A stretch of 64,000 nt of DNA, from positions 73,261 through 137,260 of the forward strand of contig CAVXTL010000011.1 in assembly GCA_963764665.1 (NCBI GenBank). The letters are read 5' to 3'. The position numbers were made by a program, and so were the translations under genes. Below are positions 46,765-55,483 of this stretch, piece after piece; position 1 is the stretch's first letter, and each line of letters begins with the position of its first letter. This stretch comes from JACVRW01 sp963764665. Lineage in GTDB: Bacteria; Actinomycetota; Thermoleophilia; Solirubrobacterales; Thermoleophilaceae. Under the pieces are notes generated by a model. It ran no database searches and was not told where the DNA came from. It saw only the letters and a program-made list of their open reading frames with translations.

Positions 46765-47532
46765 GTGAGCGAAGCGACCGTCCAGCGGGACCAGCCCGCG
46801 GGCGTCCCGCCGCTGGCCCTGACCGGCGAGCGCACGATGCCCGATGTGCCGGCCGAGAACTACTGGTACCGGCGCCACCTCGCCGTGTACGAGTGGATCG
46901 CTGACCGCTGCGCGGGCCTCGACGTGGTGGACATGGCCTGCGGTGAGGGCTACGGCACCGATGTGCTGGGGCGCCGCGCCCGCACCGTGACCGGGGTGGA
47001 TGCCAACCCCGAGGCCCACGAGCACGCCCGGCTCAAGTACACGCGCCCCGGACTCAGCTTCGAGCGCGACCTGGTGGAGAGCTACCGCAAGGAGTGCGAC
47101 GCGGTGGTGTTCCTCCAGACGATCGAGCACGTGGAGCGCCCGGAGGACGTGCTGCGCCACTTCCAGTCGCTCCTGCGCCCGGGTGGCGCCGCCTTCGTGT
47201 CCACGCCGAACCTGCTCACGCTGGCTCCGCCGGGCGCCGACAAGTCGGACAACCCGTGGCACCTGCGGGAGTACCGTGCCGAGGAGTTCCGGGCGCTGTG
47301 CGCGTCGGTGTTCGACAGCTTCGAGATGTACGGCCTCTTCCACGCGCGCAAGCTCCGCGTCCACGAGCTGGCGCTGCGCGGGGGCTGGGACCGCGTGCAC
47401 GCCGCTCTGGGGATCACGAAGCCCTTCTACGACCGCTTCACGCCCGCGATCGCCACCAGCGACTTCGCGCTTCGCACCGGGCACCTCGAGCGGGCGCTCG
47501 ACTTCGTGGCAGTGCTGCGCCGCCCGGGATGA
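46765..47532 (+). CDS. SAM-dependent methyltransferase of a glucan cluster
   Basis: This class I methyltransferase (255 aa, GTG start) has motif I DVVDMACGEGYGTDVLG, TGVDANPEAHEHARLKY, and DAVVFLQTIEHVERPEDVL. GGAAFVSTPNLLTLAPPG and DNPWHLREY follow. Its position, directly upstream of GH57 and GT4 genes, is the order of Rv3030-Rv3031-Rv3032 in M. tuberculosis. There the methyltransferase is proposed to act on the 6-O-methylglucose polysaccharide. By analogy it may methylate glucose units of an alpha-glucan. Its stop overlaps the next start (ATGA). The biochemical assignment is inference. Confidence 0.85.
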   Translation: MSEATVQRDQPAGVPPLALTGERTMPDVPAENYWYRRHLAVYEWIADRCAGLDVVDMACGEGYGTDVLGRRARTVTGVDANPEAHEHARLKYTRPGLSFERDLVESYRKECDAVVFLQTIEHVERPEDVLRHFQSLLRPGGAAFVSTPNLLTLAPPGADKSDNPWHLREYRAEEFRALCASVFDSFEMYGLFHARKLRVHELALRGGWDRVHAALGITKPFYDRFTPAIATSDFALRTGHLERALDFVAVLRRPG

Positions 47533-48956
47533 GCGAACGCCGCGGGGCGCTCGCGCTCGTTCTTCACACCCACATGCCCTACGTGGAGGGCTTCGGCACG
47601 TGGCCGTTCGGGGAGGAGTGGCTCTGGGAGGCCGTGGCGTGCGTGTACCTGCCGCTGCTCGACCTGCTCGACGGCGCGCCGGTCACGATCGGCCTCACGC
47701 CGGTGCTCTGCGACCAGCTCGAGGCCATGCGCGGCGAGCCGGGCGACCGCTACCTGCGCTTCCTGAACGACGTGCGCGCGCAGGTGCACGCCGAGGACTC
47801 GGTGGGACTCGAGAGCGGCGGCGAGCCCGTGCTCGCGGCGGAGGTGCGCCGCGCCGCGTGCGACTACGAGCGTGCCGCCGAGAGCTTTGCCCGGCGCGAC
47901 CGCGATCTCCTCGGCGCCTTCGGCGCCCTCGAAGGGGTGGAGCTCTGGACCTCGTCGGCCACCCATGCCGTGCTGCCGCTGCTGGCCACCGACGCCGGCC
48001 TGGGGCTCCAGCTGGGCACCGGGATCGCGTCGCACCGGCGTCGGTTCGGCGGCTGGAGCGGCGGGCTCTGGCTGCCCGAGTGCGCATACGCGCCCGGGCT
48101 CGAGGACGCCCTGGTCGAGCACGGCGTGCGCCGCTTCTGCGTGGACCAGACCGCGGCCCACGGGCTGGGCGCGCCCGAGCAGCTCGAGCCGGTGGCGCTC
48201 GACTCGGGGCCGGTGGCCGTGCCGGTGGACTGGCAGACGGTGGAGCTCGTGTGGAACGAGCGCGACGGCTACCCGGGGCACGCCACCTACCGCGACTACC
48301 ACCGGCGCACGATTCACGACCTGCGTCCTTGGGCCAACTCGGGCGAGCCGTACGACCGCGAGGCGGCGCTTGGGCTCGCCCGCAGCCACGCGCGCGACTT
48401 CCTCCGCCACGTGGCGAAGCGGGCCGAGGGCGGCGGCCTCGTGTGCTGCGCGCTCGACACCGAGCTGCTCGGCCACTGGTGGTACGAGGGGCCCGAGTGG
48501 CTCGCCGCCGTGATCGATCAGGCCGAGGAGGAGGGGGTGGAGCTCGTGACCGTCGCCGAGGGAGTCGAGCGCACGCCGGCGGCCCGCCGCGCGCTCGAGC
48601 CCTCGACCTGGGGGGCGGGCAAGGACCTGTCGACCTGGGACGCCCACGGGGTGGCGGAGCTGGCCTTCGGCGCCCGCCATGCCGAGCTGCGCACCGTGGC
48701 CGCGGCAGCCAACGGGGCGGGGGCGAGCCCGGCCCTCCAGCGGGCGGCGCGCGAGCTGCTGGCGCTCCAGGCGAGCGACTGGGCGTTCATGAGCACCCGC
48801 CACCTGGCCGCGGACTACCCGCAGGTGCGCACCGCCGCGCACCGCGCGGCCCACGACGCGGCCCTGGCCGCTCTGACAGACTCCGCGGCCGTGCCGGAGC
48901 CAGCGCTGCGCAGCCTTGCCCCGGACCTCGACCTCGCTCCCCTCACCAGCTCGTAA
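47529..48956 (+). CDS. GH57 family 1,4-alpha-glucan branching enzyme-like protein
   Basis: This GH57 glycoside hydrolase (475 aa) starts with LVLHTHMPYVEGFGTWPFGEEWLWEA, the usual N-terminus. The catalytic nucleophile Glu 184 is in GLWLPECAYAPG. Asp 310, in CALDTELLGHWWYEGPEWL, is the probable acid. The C-terminal helical domain includes LLALQASDWAFMSTRHLAADY. GH57 branching enzymes transfer alpha-1,4 chains to 6-OH groups. In mycobacteria the homologue (Rv3031) branches the methylglucose polysaccharide or glycogen. ATG 47529 overlaps the methyltransferase stop by 4 bp. Confidence 0.92.
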   Translation: MSERRGALALVLHTHMPYVEGFGTWPFGEEWLWEAVACVYLPLLDLLDGAPVTIGLTPVLCDQLEAMRGEPGDRYLRFLNDVRAQVHAEDSVGLESGGEPVLAAEVRRAACDYERAAESFARRDRDLLGAFGALEGVELWTSSATHAVLPLLATDAGLGLQLGTGIASHRRRFGGWSGGLWLPECAYAPGLEDALVEHGVRRFCVDQTAAHGLGAPEQLEPVALDSGPVAVPVDWQTVELVWNERDGYPGHATYRDYHRRTIHDLRPWANSGEPYDREAALGLARSHARDFLRHVAKRAEGGGLVCCALDTELLGHWWYEGPEWLAAVIDQAEEEGVELVTVAEGVERTPAARRALEPSTWGAGKDLSTWDAHGVAELAFGARHAELRTVAAAANGAGASPALQRAARELLALQASDWAFMSTRHLAADYPQVRTAAHRAAHDAALAALTDSAAVPEPALRSLAPDLDLAPLTSS

Positions 48957-48960
48957 CGGA

Positions 48961-50157
48961 ATGCGCGCCCTGATCCTCTCCTGGGAGTACCCGCCCCTGA
49001 TCGAGGGCGGCTTGGCGCGCCACGTTCGCAAGCTGGCCGAGAACCTCGTGGCCCAGGACGTTGAGGTCCACGTGCTGGCACGCGGCCGCGAGGAGTCGCC
49101 GGCGGAGCAGGAGATGGACGGCGTGATGGTCCACCGGGTGCTGGAGCCCGAGCGGCCGCGCGAGCTCGGCGAGTTCGTCACCTGGATCGAGCGGATGAAC
49201 GCGGACATGCTCGCCGTGGGGGTGGAGGTGGGCGACCGCTACGACTTCGACGTCGTGCACGGGCACGACTGGCTCGTGGCCTCCGCGGGCGACCACCTGG
49301 CCAACCGCTTCCGCGCGCCGTTCGTGGTCACGATCCACGCCACCGAGTACGGCCGCCACCAGGGCTGGGTGGACAAGCACCCGCAGTCGTACATCCACGG
49401 CGTGGAGCGCTGGATGGCCAACCGCGCCGAGCGCGTGATCACCTGCTCCGCCTACATGCGCGAGCACGTGGCGGACATCTACGGGCTGGAGGAGTCGCGC
49501 ATCACGGTGATCCCGAACGGGATCGACCCCTCGGAGCTCGTGCCGGTGGACGACCTGGATGCGCTGAGGGCCCGCTTCGCGGAGCCCGACGAGCGGCTGG
49601 TGCTGCTCGTGGGCCGGCTGGTCTACGAGAAGGGCTTCCAGCTGGCGCTGGAGGCGCTGCCCGGCCTGATCGAGCGGCTCGGGAACGTGCGCTTCATCGT
49701 GGCCGGCTCAGGCACGGCCGAGCAGGAGCTGCGCCAGCAGGCCAAGGAGCTCGGGCTCGACGAGTACGGCACTTTCCTCGGCTGGATCGGCGACGACGTG
49801 CTCCATTCGCTCTACCGGATCGCGGACCTGACCGTGGTGCCTTCGATCTACGAGCCGTTCGGGCTGGTGGCGCTGGAGGCGATGGCCTCGGGCTGCCCCT
49901 GCCTCGTGGCCGACACCGGCGGGCTGCGCGAGGTGGTGCCGAACGAGGACGTGGGCCTTCGCTTCCGCTCGCGCGACCCCCACTCGCTCGGCCAGATGGC
50001 CGAGCGGCTGCTCACCGACGAGCAGCTGCGCGACCGGCTCGTGGCCGAGGCGTCCGAGCACGTGCTGAGCTTCGACTGGGCCGACGTGGCCCGCCAGGTG
50101 GCCGAGGTCTACGAGGAGGTCTCGTCGCCCCGGCCGGCCACGAGGCGCAGCGGGTAG
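48961..50157 (+). CDS. GT4 glycosyltransferase (alpha-1,4-glucosyltransferase-like)
   Basis: This retaining GT-B enzyme (398 aa) starts MRALILSWEYPPLIEGGLARHV. FDVVHGHDWLV and PFVVTIHATEYGRH follow in the N-terminal domain. The nucleotide-sugar domain has VLLVGRLVYEKGFQLALEAL, RFIVAGSGTAE and SIYEPFGLVALEAMASG. It is closest in pattern to Rv3032-type and archaeal-type glycogen synthases. It lies 4 bp after the GH57 gene. It would extend a linear alpha-1,4-glucan from UDP- or ADP-glucose. The 3' end overlaps the convergent TMEM175 gene by 49 bp. Confidence 0.9.
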   Translation: MRALILSWEYPPLIEGGLARHVRKLAENLVAQDVEVHVLARGREESPAEQEMDGVMVHRVLEPERPRELGEFVTWIERMNADMLAVGVEVGDRYDFDVVHGHDWLVASAGDHLANRFRAPFVVTIHATEYGRHQGWVDKHPQSYIHGVERWMANRAERVITCSAYMREHVADIYGLEESRITVIPNGIDPSELVPVDDLDALRARFAEPDERLVLLVGRLVYEKGFQLALEALPGLIERLGNVRFIVAGSGTAEQELRQQAKELGLDEYGTFLGWIGDDVLHSLYRIADLTVVPSIYEPFGLVALEAMASGCPCLVADTGGLREVVPNEDVGLRFRSRDPHSLGQMAERLLTDEQLRDRLVAEASEHVLSFDWADVARQVAEVYEEVSSPRPATRRSG

Positions 50158-50714
50158 CGCACGAAGATCGAGCTCACCCAGAGCACCATCGACAGGGTGG
50201 TGGAGATGTACGCCACCGGGATCGACACGAAGAAGATGGCGGAGAAGGTGAGCCCGAGCCGGCTCCCGAACGGGTGCACGAGGTGCTCGCCGTGGTGGGC
50301 CACGAAGGCCCTGCGCCGCGTGTAGACGGCCATCGTCCAGTTGGTGAGCGACGCCAGGCCGATCGTCGCGCCGAACACGGCGGCCGCCTCAGGCACCTCC
50401 GAGTAGTCGCTCAGGAGGTTGGTCGAGAACGGGACCAGGGCGATCAGAGCCAGGAACAGGAGGTTCATCGCCATCAGCGGCCCGTCGAAGCGCTGGACCG
50501 CCTCGAACAGACGGTGGTGGACGACCCAGAACCGTCCCACGAGCGCGAACGAGAGCGCGTAGGCGGCGAGCGGCGTGACCAGGTCGTCGAGGCTCGAGGC
50601 CAGCTGGTCGTCGGGGACCGTGGGAACCTCGATGTTCAGGACCAGCAGCGTGATCGCCACCGCCATGACGCCGTCGGTGAACGCCGTGATGCGCGTGGGA
50701 TCGGAGCGCTCCAC
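50109..50714 (-). CDS. TMEM175-family (DUF1211) membrane protein
   Basis: This is a putative potassium channel (201 aa) of the bacterial TMEM175 family, which has a single six-helix repeat per chain. The family motif is at the N-terminus: RITAFTDGVMAVAITLLVLNIEVP. The canonical Phe-Ser-Asp triad reads Phe-Thr-Asp here. Several more hydrophobic helices follow, with FWVVHHRLFEAVQRFDG between them. The start at 50714 is natural. It lies 39 bp downstream of the acyl-CoA synthetase gene on the same strand. Confidence 0.88.
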   Translation of the reverse strand: MERSDPTRITAFTDGVMAVAITLLVLNIEVPTVPDDQLASSLDDLVTPLAAYALSFALVGRFWVVHHRLFEAVQRFDGPLMAMNLLFLALIALVPFSTNLLSDYSEVPEAAAVFGATIGLASLTNWTMAVYTRRRAFVAHHGEHLVHPFGSRLGLTFSAIFFVSIPVAYISTTLSMVLWVSSIFVRYPLRLVAGRGDETSS

Positions 50715-50753
50715 CGGACGGAGCTAAGCCAGGGGTCCGGATGGATTGGGGAG

Positions 50754-52805
50754 CTACCCGGCCAGCGCGTCCACGGCCAGCGCCCCGTGCTCGTGCACCA
50801 GCACCGGGTTGAGCTCGATCAGCCCGAGCCCCTCCGCGAGCAGCAGGTCTCCCACGGCGGCGCCCAGGCGGGCGGCGGCGGCCAGGTCGAGCGGCGTGCC
50901 GCCGCGGGCGCCCGTGAGGATGCTGGCCCCCCGCAGCGAGCGCAGTCCGCGCTCCACTCGCTCCGGCGTGGCGGGCAGCGGGATCACCGCCACGTCGTCG
51001 TGGATCTCGGTCCACACCCCGCCCAGGCCCACCACCAGCGCGGGCACCACGGCGTCGCGCCGGGCGGACACGAGCAGCTCCAGTCCGGGCGCCGCCATCT
51101 GCTCCACGAGCACGGCGGCGCTGTCGATCCCGAGTGCCAGCAGGCGACGGTAGGCCGCGCGCACGTCCTCCGGGCTGCGCAGGTCGAGCGCGAGGGCGCG
51201 CAGCTCGCTCTTGTGCATCAGGGTGGGGGACGAGAGCTTCAGCACGAGCGCGGGGCCGAGCTCGTCCATCGCGCCCGCGGCGTCCTCCTCCCCGGTGGCC
51301 AGGCGGCCCTCCACCACCGGCACGCCGGCCGAGCGCAACAGCTCCTTGGCCTCGTGCTCGGCGAGCGGGCTCCGCCCGTTCGCCCCGGTTGCAGCGGCCG
51401 CGGCGATGCCGCGCAGGCGCGCCGGGTCGGCCGGCGGGGTGCGGAGCGCGGTCGCGCACACGAGTCCGGTGCGCAGGCCGGCGATTGCGGGTATCCCGGC
51501 GTCGGCGAAGCGCGCGGCGGCTTCGTCGTCCAGGAGCTCGGGGAGGGTGGAGGAGACCATCACAGGCACCGGGCTCGCGGCCGCGCCGGCGTGGATGCCC
51601 TCGCGCACCGCGGCCCACGACTCGGCCGCCGCGCCCTCGATTCCAATGGGCTGGTCATAGAGCACCAGCACCTGCTCGACCGCCTCGTCCGTGGCCACGG
51701 TGGCCACGATGTCGCGCAGGGTTTCCACCTCGCCCCAGATCAGCGCCGTGTAGTCGAGCGGGTTGCCGACCGTGGCGGCGTCGGGCAGCAGCTCGCGCAG
51801 CCGCGTGGAGGTGGCCGCGCCCAGCGGAGGAAGGTCGAGGCCGTTGCGCGCGCAGTAGTCGGCAGCCAGGGCGGAGTCGCCGCCGGAGCAGGTGAGCACC
51901 GCCAGGCCGCCGCCGACCGCGGTCCGGGGCCGGGCCTCGGGCACGGCCTGCGCCTTCGCAAGCTCGAGCAGCTCGTGCACGTCCTCGGCCCAGGCGGCCC
52001 CCGCCTCCTCCACGAGCGCGCGGAACACGCGCTGGTCCCCGGCCACGGCGCCGGTGTGCGCCGCCGCCGCGAGCGCGCCCGCCGGTGAGGAGCCGACCTT
52101 GAGCACCGAGACGCCCACGCCGCGCTCCGCGCAGTCGGCCAGCGCCAGGGCCAGCCGGGCGCCGTGGCCGTCGGCCTCGAGGTAGACGGCGATCGAGCCC
52201 ACGCCCTCCTCACGGGCGAGCTGGGCGATCCAGTCGGCCGGGTCGAGCGCGGCCGAGTTGCCGCACGAGATCACGGTGTGCAGGCGCAGCCCGCGGCGCG
52301 TGGCCAGCGTGTTCACGGCCACGTTGCCGCTCTGCGACACGAGCGCCACCCGTCCGGGCTCGAGCGGGCTCAGGGCATCGCCCCACAGCGCCACGCGCTC
52401 GTGCAGAGCCACGATGCCGTTCCCGTTGGGGCCGCACAGGGGCAGCTCGTGGCGGCGCGCGGCCTCCGTGAGGTCGCGCTCCATCGCGGCGCCCTGGGCG
52501 ATCTCGCCGAAGCCGGCGCCGTAGACCACCGCGCCGCCGCAACCGATCGCGCCGGCCTCGTCCACCACCGCCGCCACGCCCGGGGCGGGGATGGCCACCA
52601 CCACCGCGTCGGGCGGCTCGGGCAGGTCGGACAGCGACGGGAAGCAGGGCACGCCGTGCGCCTCCTCGCGTCCCGGGTTCACTCCCCAGACGGTGCCGGG
52701 GTAGCCGAGCCTGGCCAGGTTGAGCAGCGTCTCGCCGGAGTACGACCCCTCGCGGTCGTTGGCCCCGACGACCGCGATCGTCTTCGGGTGGAGCAGACGC
52801 TCCAC
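50754..52805 (-). CDS. ADP-forming acyl-CoA synthetase family protein
   Basis: This 683-aa protein joins a CoA-binding/succinyl-CoA-ligase-like half with an ATP-grasp half. The N-terminal Rossmann domain has MERLLHPKTIAVVGANDREGSYSG. LSQ-type sequence VALVSQSGNVAVN follows, and the phospho-His is in AAAAHTGAVAGD. The ATP-grasp begins at LAEHEAKELLRSAGVPVVEG, with PALVLKLSSPTLMHKSE and GLGGVWTEIHDDVAVIPLPAT. It would convert acid, CoA and ATP to acyl-CoA, ADP and phosphate. The GTG start shares one base with the dehydrogenase stop. It is downstream of an acyl-CoA dehydrogenase, so the acid made here is likely its substrate. Confidence 0.88.
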   Translation of the reverse strand: MERLLHPKTIAVVGANDREGSYSGETLLNLARLGYPGTVWGVNPGREEAHGVPCFPSLSDLPEPPDAVVVAIPAPGVAAVVDEAGAIGCGGAVVYGAGFGEIAQGAAMERDLTEAARRHELPLCGPNGNGIVALHERVALWGDALSPLEPGRVALVSQSGNVAVNTLATRRGLRLHTVISCGNSAALDPADWIAQLAREEGVGSIAVYLEADGHGARLALALADCAERGVGVSVLKVGSSPAGALAAAAHTGAVAGDQRVFRALVEEAGAAWAEDVHELLELAKAQAVPEARPRTAVGGGLAVLTCSGGDSALAADYCARNGLDLPPLGAATSTRLRELLPDAATVGNPLDYTALIWGEVETLRDIVATVATDEAVEQVLVLYDQPIGIEGAAAESWAAVREGIHAGAAASPVPVMVSSTLPELLDDEAAARFADAGIPAIAGLRTGLVCATALRTPPADPARLRGIAAAAATGANGRSPLAEHEAKELLRSAGVPVVEGRLATGEEDAAGAMDELGPALVLKLSSPTLMHKSELRALALDLRSPEDVRAAYRRLLALGIDSAAVLVEQMAAPGLELLVSARRDAVVPALVVGLGGVWTEIHDDVAVIPLPATPERVERGLRSLRGASILTGARGGTPLDLAAAARLGAAVGDLLLAEGLGLIELNPVLVHEHGALAVDALAG

Positions 52806-54010
52806 TAGTGCAGGGTGCGCTCCACGCCGCGGCGCTCCAGCGCGCGCGCCACGATCAGGCGCTGGATCTCGCTGGTGCCCTCCCAGATGCGGTCCACGCG
52901 AAGCTCACGGTTGAAGCGCTCGGCCACGTTGGTGCGCATGTAGCCGCGCCCGCCGAAGATCTGCACGGCGCGGTCGGCGCAGCGGCAGGCCGCCTCGCTC
53001 ACGAACAGCTTGGCCATCGAGGCCTTGGCGTGCACCACCTTCGGGTCGGCGCCCGCGTCGACCAGCCGCGCCACCTCGAGGGTGAGCAGCCGCCCGGCCG
53101 CCGCGTCGGCGGCCGAGTCGGCCAGCGGGAACGACACGCCCTGGTAGTCGATCAGCCGGTTCCCGCCCTGCTCACGCTCGATCGCCCAGGCGGTGGCCTC
53201 CTCGATCAGGCGCCACATCGAGCCCACGCCGCGGGCCGCGATGCCGAGCCGCTCCTCGGTGAACCAGGCGCGCTGGAGGTCGTCGCCGCCGCCCACGCCG
53301 CCGATCACGGCGTCCTCGGGCACCTCGACACCGGTGAACCGGATCGCGGGGTGGCCGTGCGGGTAGGTGTGCGTGAAGGGCGGGTCGTCGACGATCTCGA
53401 TGCCGTCCGCGCCGGCGTCGATGAGGAACAGCGTGGGCTCCTCGCGGCCGTCCACGAGCGCCTTCGCCATGACGATGTAGACCTTCGCGATGTCGCCGTA
53501 GGTCACGAACCACTTCTCACCGTCGATGACCCAGCCGGAGTCGGTCTTCTTCGCTGTGGTCTTGATGCGGGAGGGGTCGGAGCCGGCGTCGGCCTCGGTG
53601 ACGGCGTAGGCGTCGTGGAGCTCGCCCCGCAGCGCCGGACGCAGGTAGCGGTCGATCTGCTCCGGCGTTCCGTTCGCCAGGACGTTGTAGGCGCCGGGCA
53701 TGTGCCAGGAGAGCGCGTTCGTCGAACGCCCGAGCTGCTCCTCGACGAGGAACCACTCCGTCTTCGTCCAGCCCTGGCCGCCGTACTCCTGGGCGTGGAG
53801 GCCGCCGGAGAGCCCCAACTCGATCGACTCGCTCTTGATGCGCTCGTGCAGCTCGTCGGGGATGTGGCCGCCGGCGCGCTCGGCCAGCTCTTCGTTGGGG
53901 ATCAGGACCTCGTCCACGAAGCGCCGCGCCCGTGCCTGCAGGTCGAGCTGCTCTGGCGTGAAGTCCGCGGCGGTGGTGAGGGCCGGGGCGGCGGCGGTGC
54001 TGATCGTCAT
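52805..54010 (-). CDS. Acyl-CoA dehydrogenase
   Basis: This FAD-dependent dehydrogenase (401 aa) is full length. TPEQLDLQARARRFVDEVLIPNE opens the N-terminal helical domain. YAVTEADAGSDPSRIKTTA and WVIDGEKWFVTYGD bind flavin and substrate. ERLGIAARGVGSMWRLIEEA and AVQIFGGRGYMRTNVAERFNRELR follow. RIWEGTSEIQRLIVAR contains the usual catalytic Glu (EGT). The substrate cannot be read from sequence. Its start overlaps the upstream small gene stop by 4 bp (ATGA). Together with the synthetase it forms an acyl-CoA degradation pair divergent from the Rieske oxygenase operon. Confidence 0.93.
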   Translation of the reverse strand: MTISTAAAPALTTAADFTPEQLDLQARARRFVDEVLIPNEELAERAGGHIPDELHERIKSESIELGLSGGLHAQEYGGQGWTKTEWFLVEEQLGRSTNALSWHMPGAYNVLANGTPEQIDRYLRPALRGELHDAYAVTEADAGSDPSRIKTTAKKTDSGWVIDGEKWFVTYGDIAKVYIVMAKALVDGREEPTLFLIDAGADGIEIVDDPPFTHTYPHGHPAIRFTGVEVPEDAVIGGVGGGDDLQRAWFTEERLGIAARGVGSMWRLIEEATAWAIEREQGGNRLIDYQGVSFPLADSAADAAAGRLLTLEVARLVDAGADPKVVHAKASMAKLFVSEAACRCADRAVQIFGGRGYMRTNVAERFNRELRVDRIWEGTSEIQRLIVARALERRGVERTLH

Positions 54011-54327
54011 GCGGGTCCCTTTCGTCCTGGCAGTCCGAGCTTGAGGTTGTCGTGGTTGTCGATCACGTCGAGCACGAGAGCGCGTGCGGCCTCGAGCTCA
54101 GTCGTCGCGGGGGCGTCGCGTGCCAGCGCACCCGCCTCCTGCAGATATGCGGCCCATGCGCGCCGGCTTCCGCGGGTCACGAGGCGCTCCGCACGGGTGC
54201 GCTCCACCTCCACCGCGGCGGCGCTGGGGATGCCGCCGGCACGGAGCGCGGCGACTGCCTCGGGCAGCTCGCGCTCGGGTTCCGGGGTGATGGAAAGCCA
54301 TGCGTGGCGGGCGCCGAACTGACCCAC
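54007..54327 (-). CDS. Small hypothetical protein, first gene of the acyl-CoA operon
   Basis: This 106-aa protein begins MGQFGARHAWLSITPEPEREL (GTG start). Its helical remainder includes VEVERTRAERLVTRGSRRAWAAYLQEA and ARALVLDVIDNHDNLKL. I do not recognise the family. It has no signal peptide or cofactor motif. It overlaps the dehydrogenase start by 4 bp, so it is translated with it. It could be an accessory or regulatory partner. Confidence 0.6.
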   Translation of the reverse strand: MGQFGARHAWLSITPEPERELPEAVAALRAGGIPSAAAVEVERTRAERLVTRGSRRAWAAYLQEAGALARDAPATTELEAARALVLDVIDNHDNLKLGLPGRKGPA

Positions 54328-54331
54328 GGGG

Positions 54332-54345
54332 GCATGTTATCATGC
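54332..54345. promoter_or_regulatory. Short inverted repeat in the divergent amine-locus promoter
   Basis: GCATG (54332-54336) and CATGC (54341-54345) flank TTAT, between the divergent hypothetical/dehydrogenase operon and the Rieske oxygenase gene. It is a candidate operator for one of the two TetR proteins encoded downstream, but short enough to occur by chance. Confidence 0.3.
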
Positions 54346-54370
54346 GACTGATCACAAAGTCAGGAGTGGT

Positions 54371-55483
54371 GTGGTGGCGACGGTAGAGCGGAATTCCAGG
54401 AGTGCTGCGCTTCCCGCACGCCTGTACCGCGACCCCGAGGTGCTCGAGCTCGAGCGCGAGCGGATCTTCGAGCGGACCTGGCAACTGGCCGCGCACGTCT
54501 CGCAGCTGCCCGGCCCGGGCACCTACCTGACGACGAAGGCGGGCACCCAGCCCGTGCTCGTGCTGCGCGACGAGGACGGCGAGCTGCGCGCCTTCCGCAA
54601 CGTCTGCCGGCACCGCGGCTCGCGGCTCCTGGCCGGGTCGGGGGAGTGCGGCAAGGCGATCCGCTGCCTCTACCACGGCTGGACCTATCGCCTGGACGGC
54701 GCGCTGATCGGCGTGCCCGAGGCGCGCAGCATCCCCGGCCTCGACAAGTCGGCGCTGGGGCTCTTCCCGGTGCGGGTGGAAACGGTGGCGGGGCTGATCT
54801 TCGTGAACCTCGACCCGCACGCCACCCCCCTGGCGGAGCAGGTGGCCGGGCTCCCCGAGCGCATGGCTCCCTACGAGATCGAGAAGCTCGAGCAGCACAC
54901 CCCCTACGACGGGACCCAGCCGGCCAACTGGAAGATCGCGGCCGACAACTACCTCGAGGGCTACCACGTGCCGATCGCCCACCCCGGGCTCATGCGGCTC
55001 CTGGACTACAAGCACTACGACGTGGAGGTGCACGACAACTGGGTCTGGTTCGAGGCGCCGCTACGCGACAAGCCGTCGGGCAACCTGATGGAGCGGACGT
55101 ACCAGCGCCTGGTCTCGCCGATGCCCGGCCTCGGCGAGGCGGACCGGCGCGTCTGGCGCTTCGTGTTCATCTATCCGAACACCGCCATCGACCTCTATCC
55201 CGACCTCGTCTGGACCTGGAAGATCGACGCCGACGACGCGGTCACCACCCGCGACACAGCCCACCTCTACCGCCACCCGGACGCATCGCTGCGCACGCGG
55301 CTGGCGCAGCGTGTGAACTACAAGGTGAACAAGGTCGTCGGCGACGAGGACTTCGACCTCGTCCAGAACGTGCAGGAGGGGATCCAGACGCGCGGTTGGG
55401 AGCCCGGGCCGCTGTCCGGCCGCGAGGCCGCGGTGGCCTGGTTCGCGGACCGCATCCGGGCGGACCTGGGTGACGACGCATGA
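54371..55483 (+). CDS. Rieske non-haem iron oxygenase, alpha subunit
   Basis: This ring-hydroxylating-type oxygenase (370 aa) has a Rieske [2Fe-2S] site with Cys 79/His 81 (CRHRG) and Cys 99/His 102 (CLYHGW). The mononuclear iron site reads DNYLEGYHVPIAH, with His 199 and His 204. The residue three before the first His, normally a bridging Asp, is Glu 196. As I recall, Glu here marks oxygenases acting on quaternary amines, such as carnitine oxygenase CntA. The short iron-site motif also resembles choline monooxygenase. GTG 54371 or GTG 54374 is the start; GGAG at 54363-54366 favours 54374. A reductase partner is not seen nearby. Confidence 0.9.
   Translation: MVATVERNSRSAALPARLYRDPEVLELERERIFERTWQLAAHVSQLPGPGTYLTTKAGTQPVLVLRDEDGELRAFRNVCRHRGSRLLAGSGECGKAIRCLYHGWTYRLDGALIGVPEARSIPGLDKSALGLFPVRVETVAGLIFVNLDPHATPLAEQVAGLPERMAPYEIEKLEQHTPYDGTQPANWKIAADNYLEGYHVPIAHPGLMRLLDYKHYDVEVHDNWVWFEAPLRDKPSGNLMERTYQRLVSPMPGLGEADRRVWRFVFIYPNTAIDLYPDLVWTWKIDADDAVTTRDTAHLYRHPDASLRTRLAQRVNYKVNKVVGDEDFDLVQNVQEGIQTRGWEPGPLSGREAAVAWFADRIRADLGDDA

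Noticed and set aside
50274..52088. A plus-strand open frame of 604 codons
   Set aside because: Antisense to the TMEM175 and acyl-CoA synthetase genes, with shadow composition and no recognisable motif.
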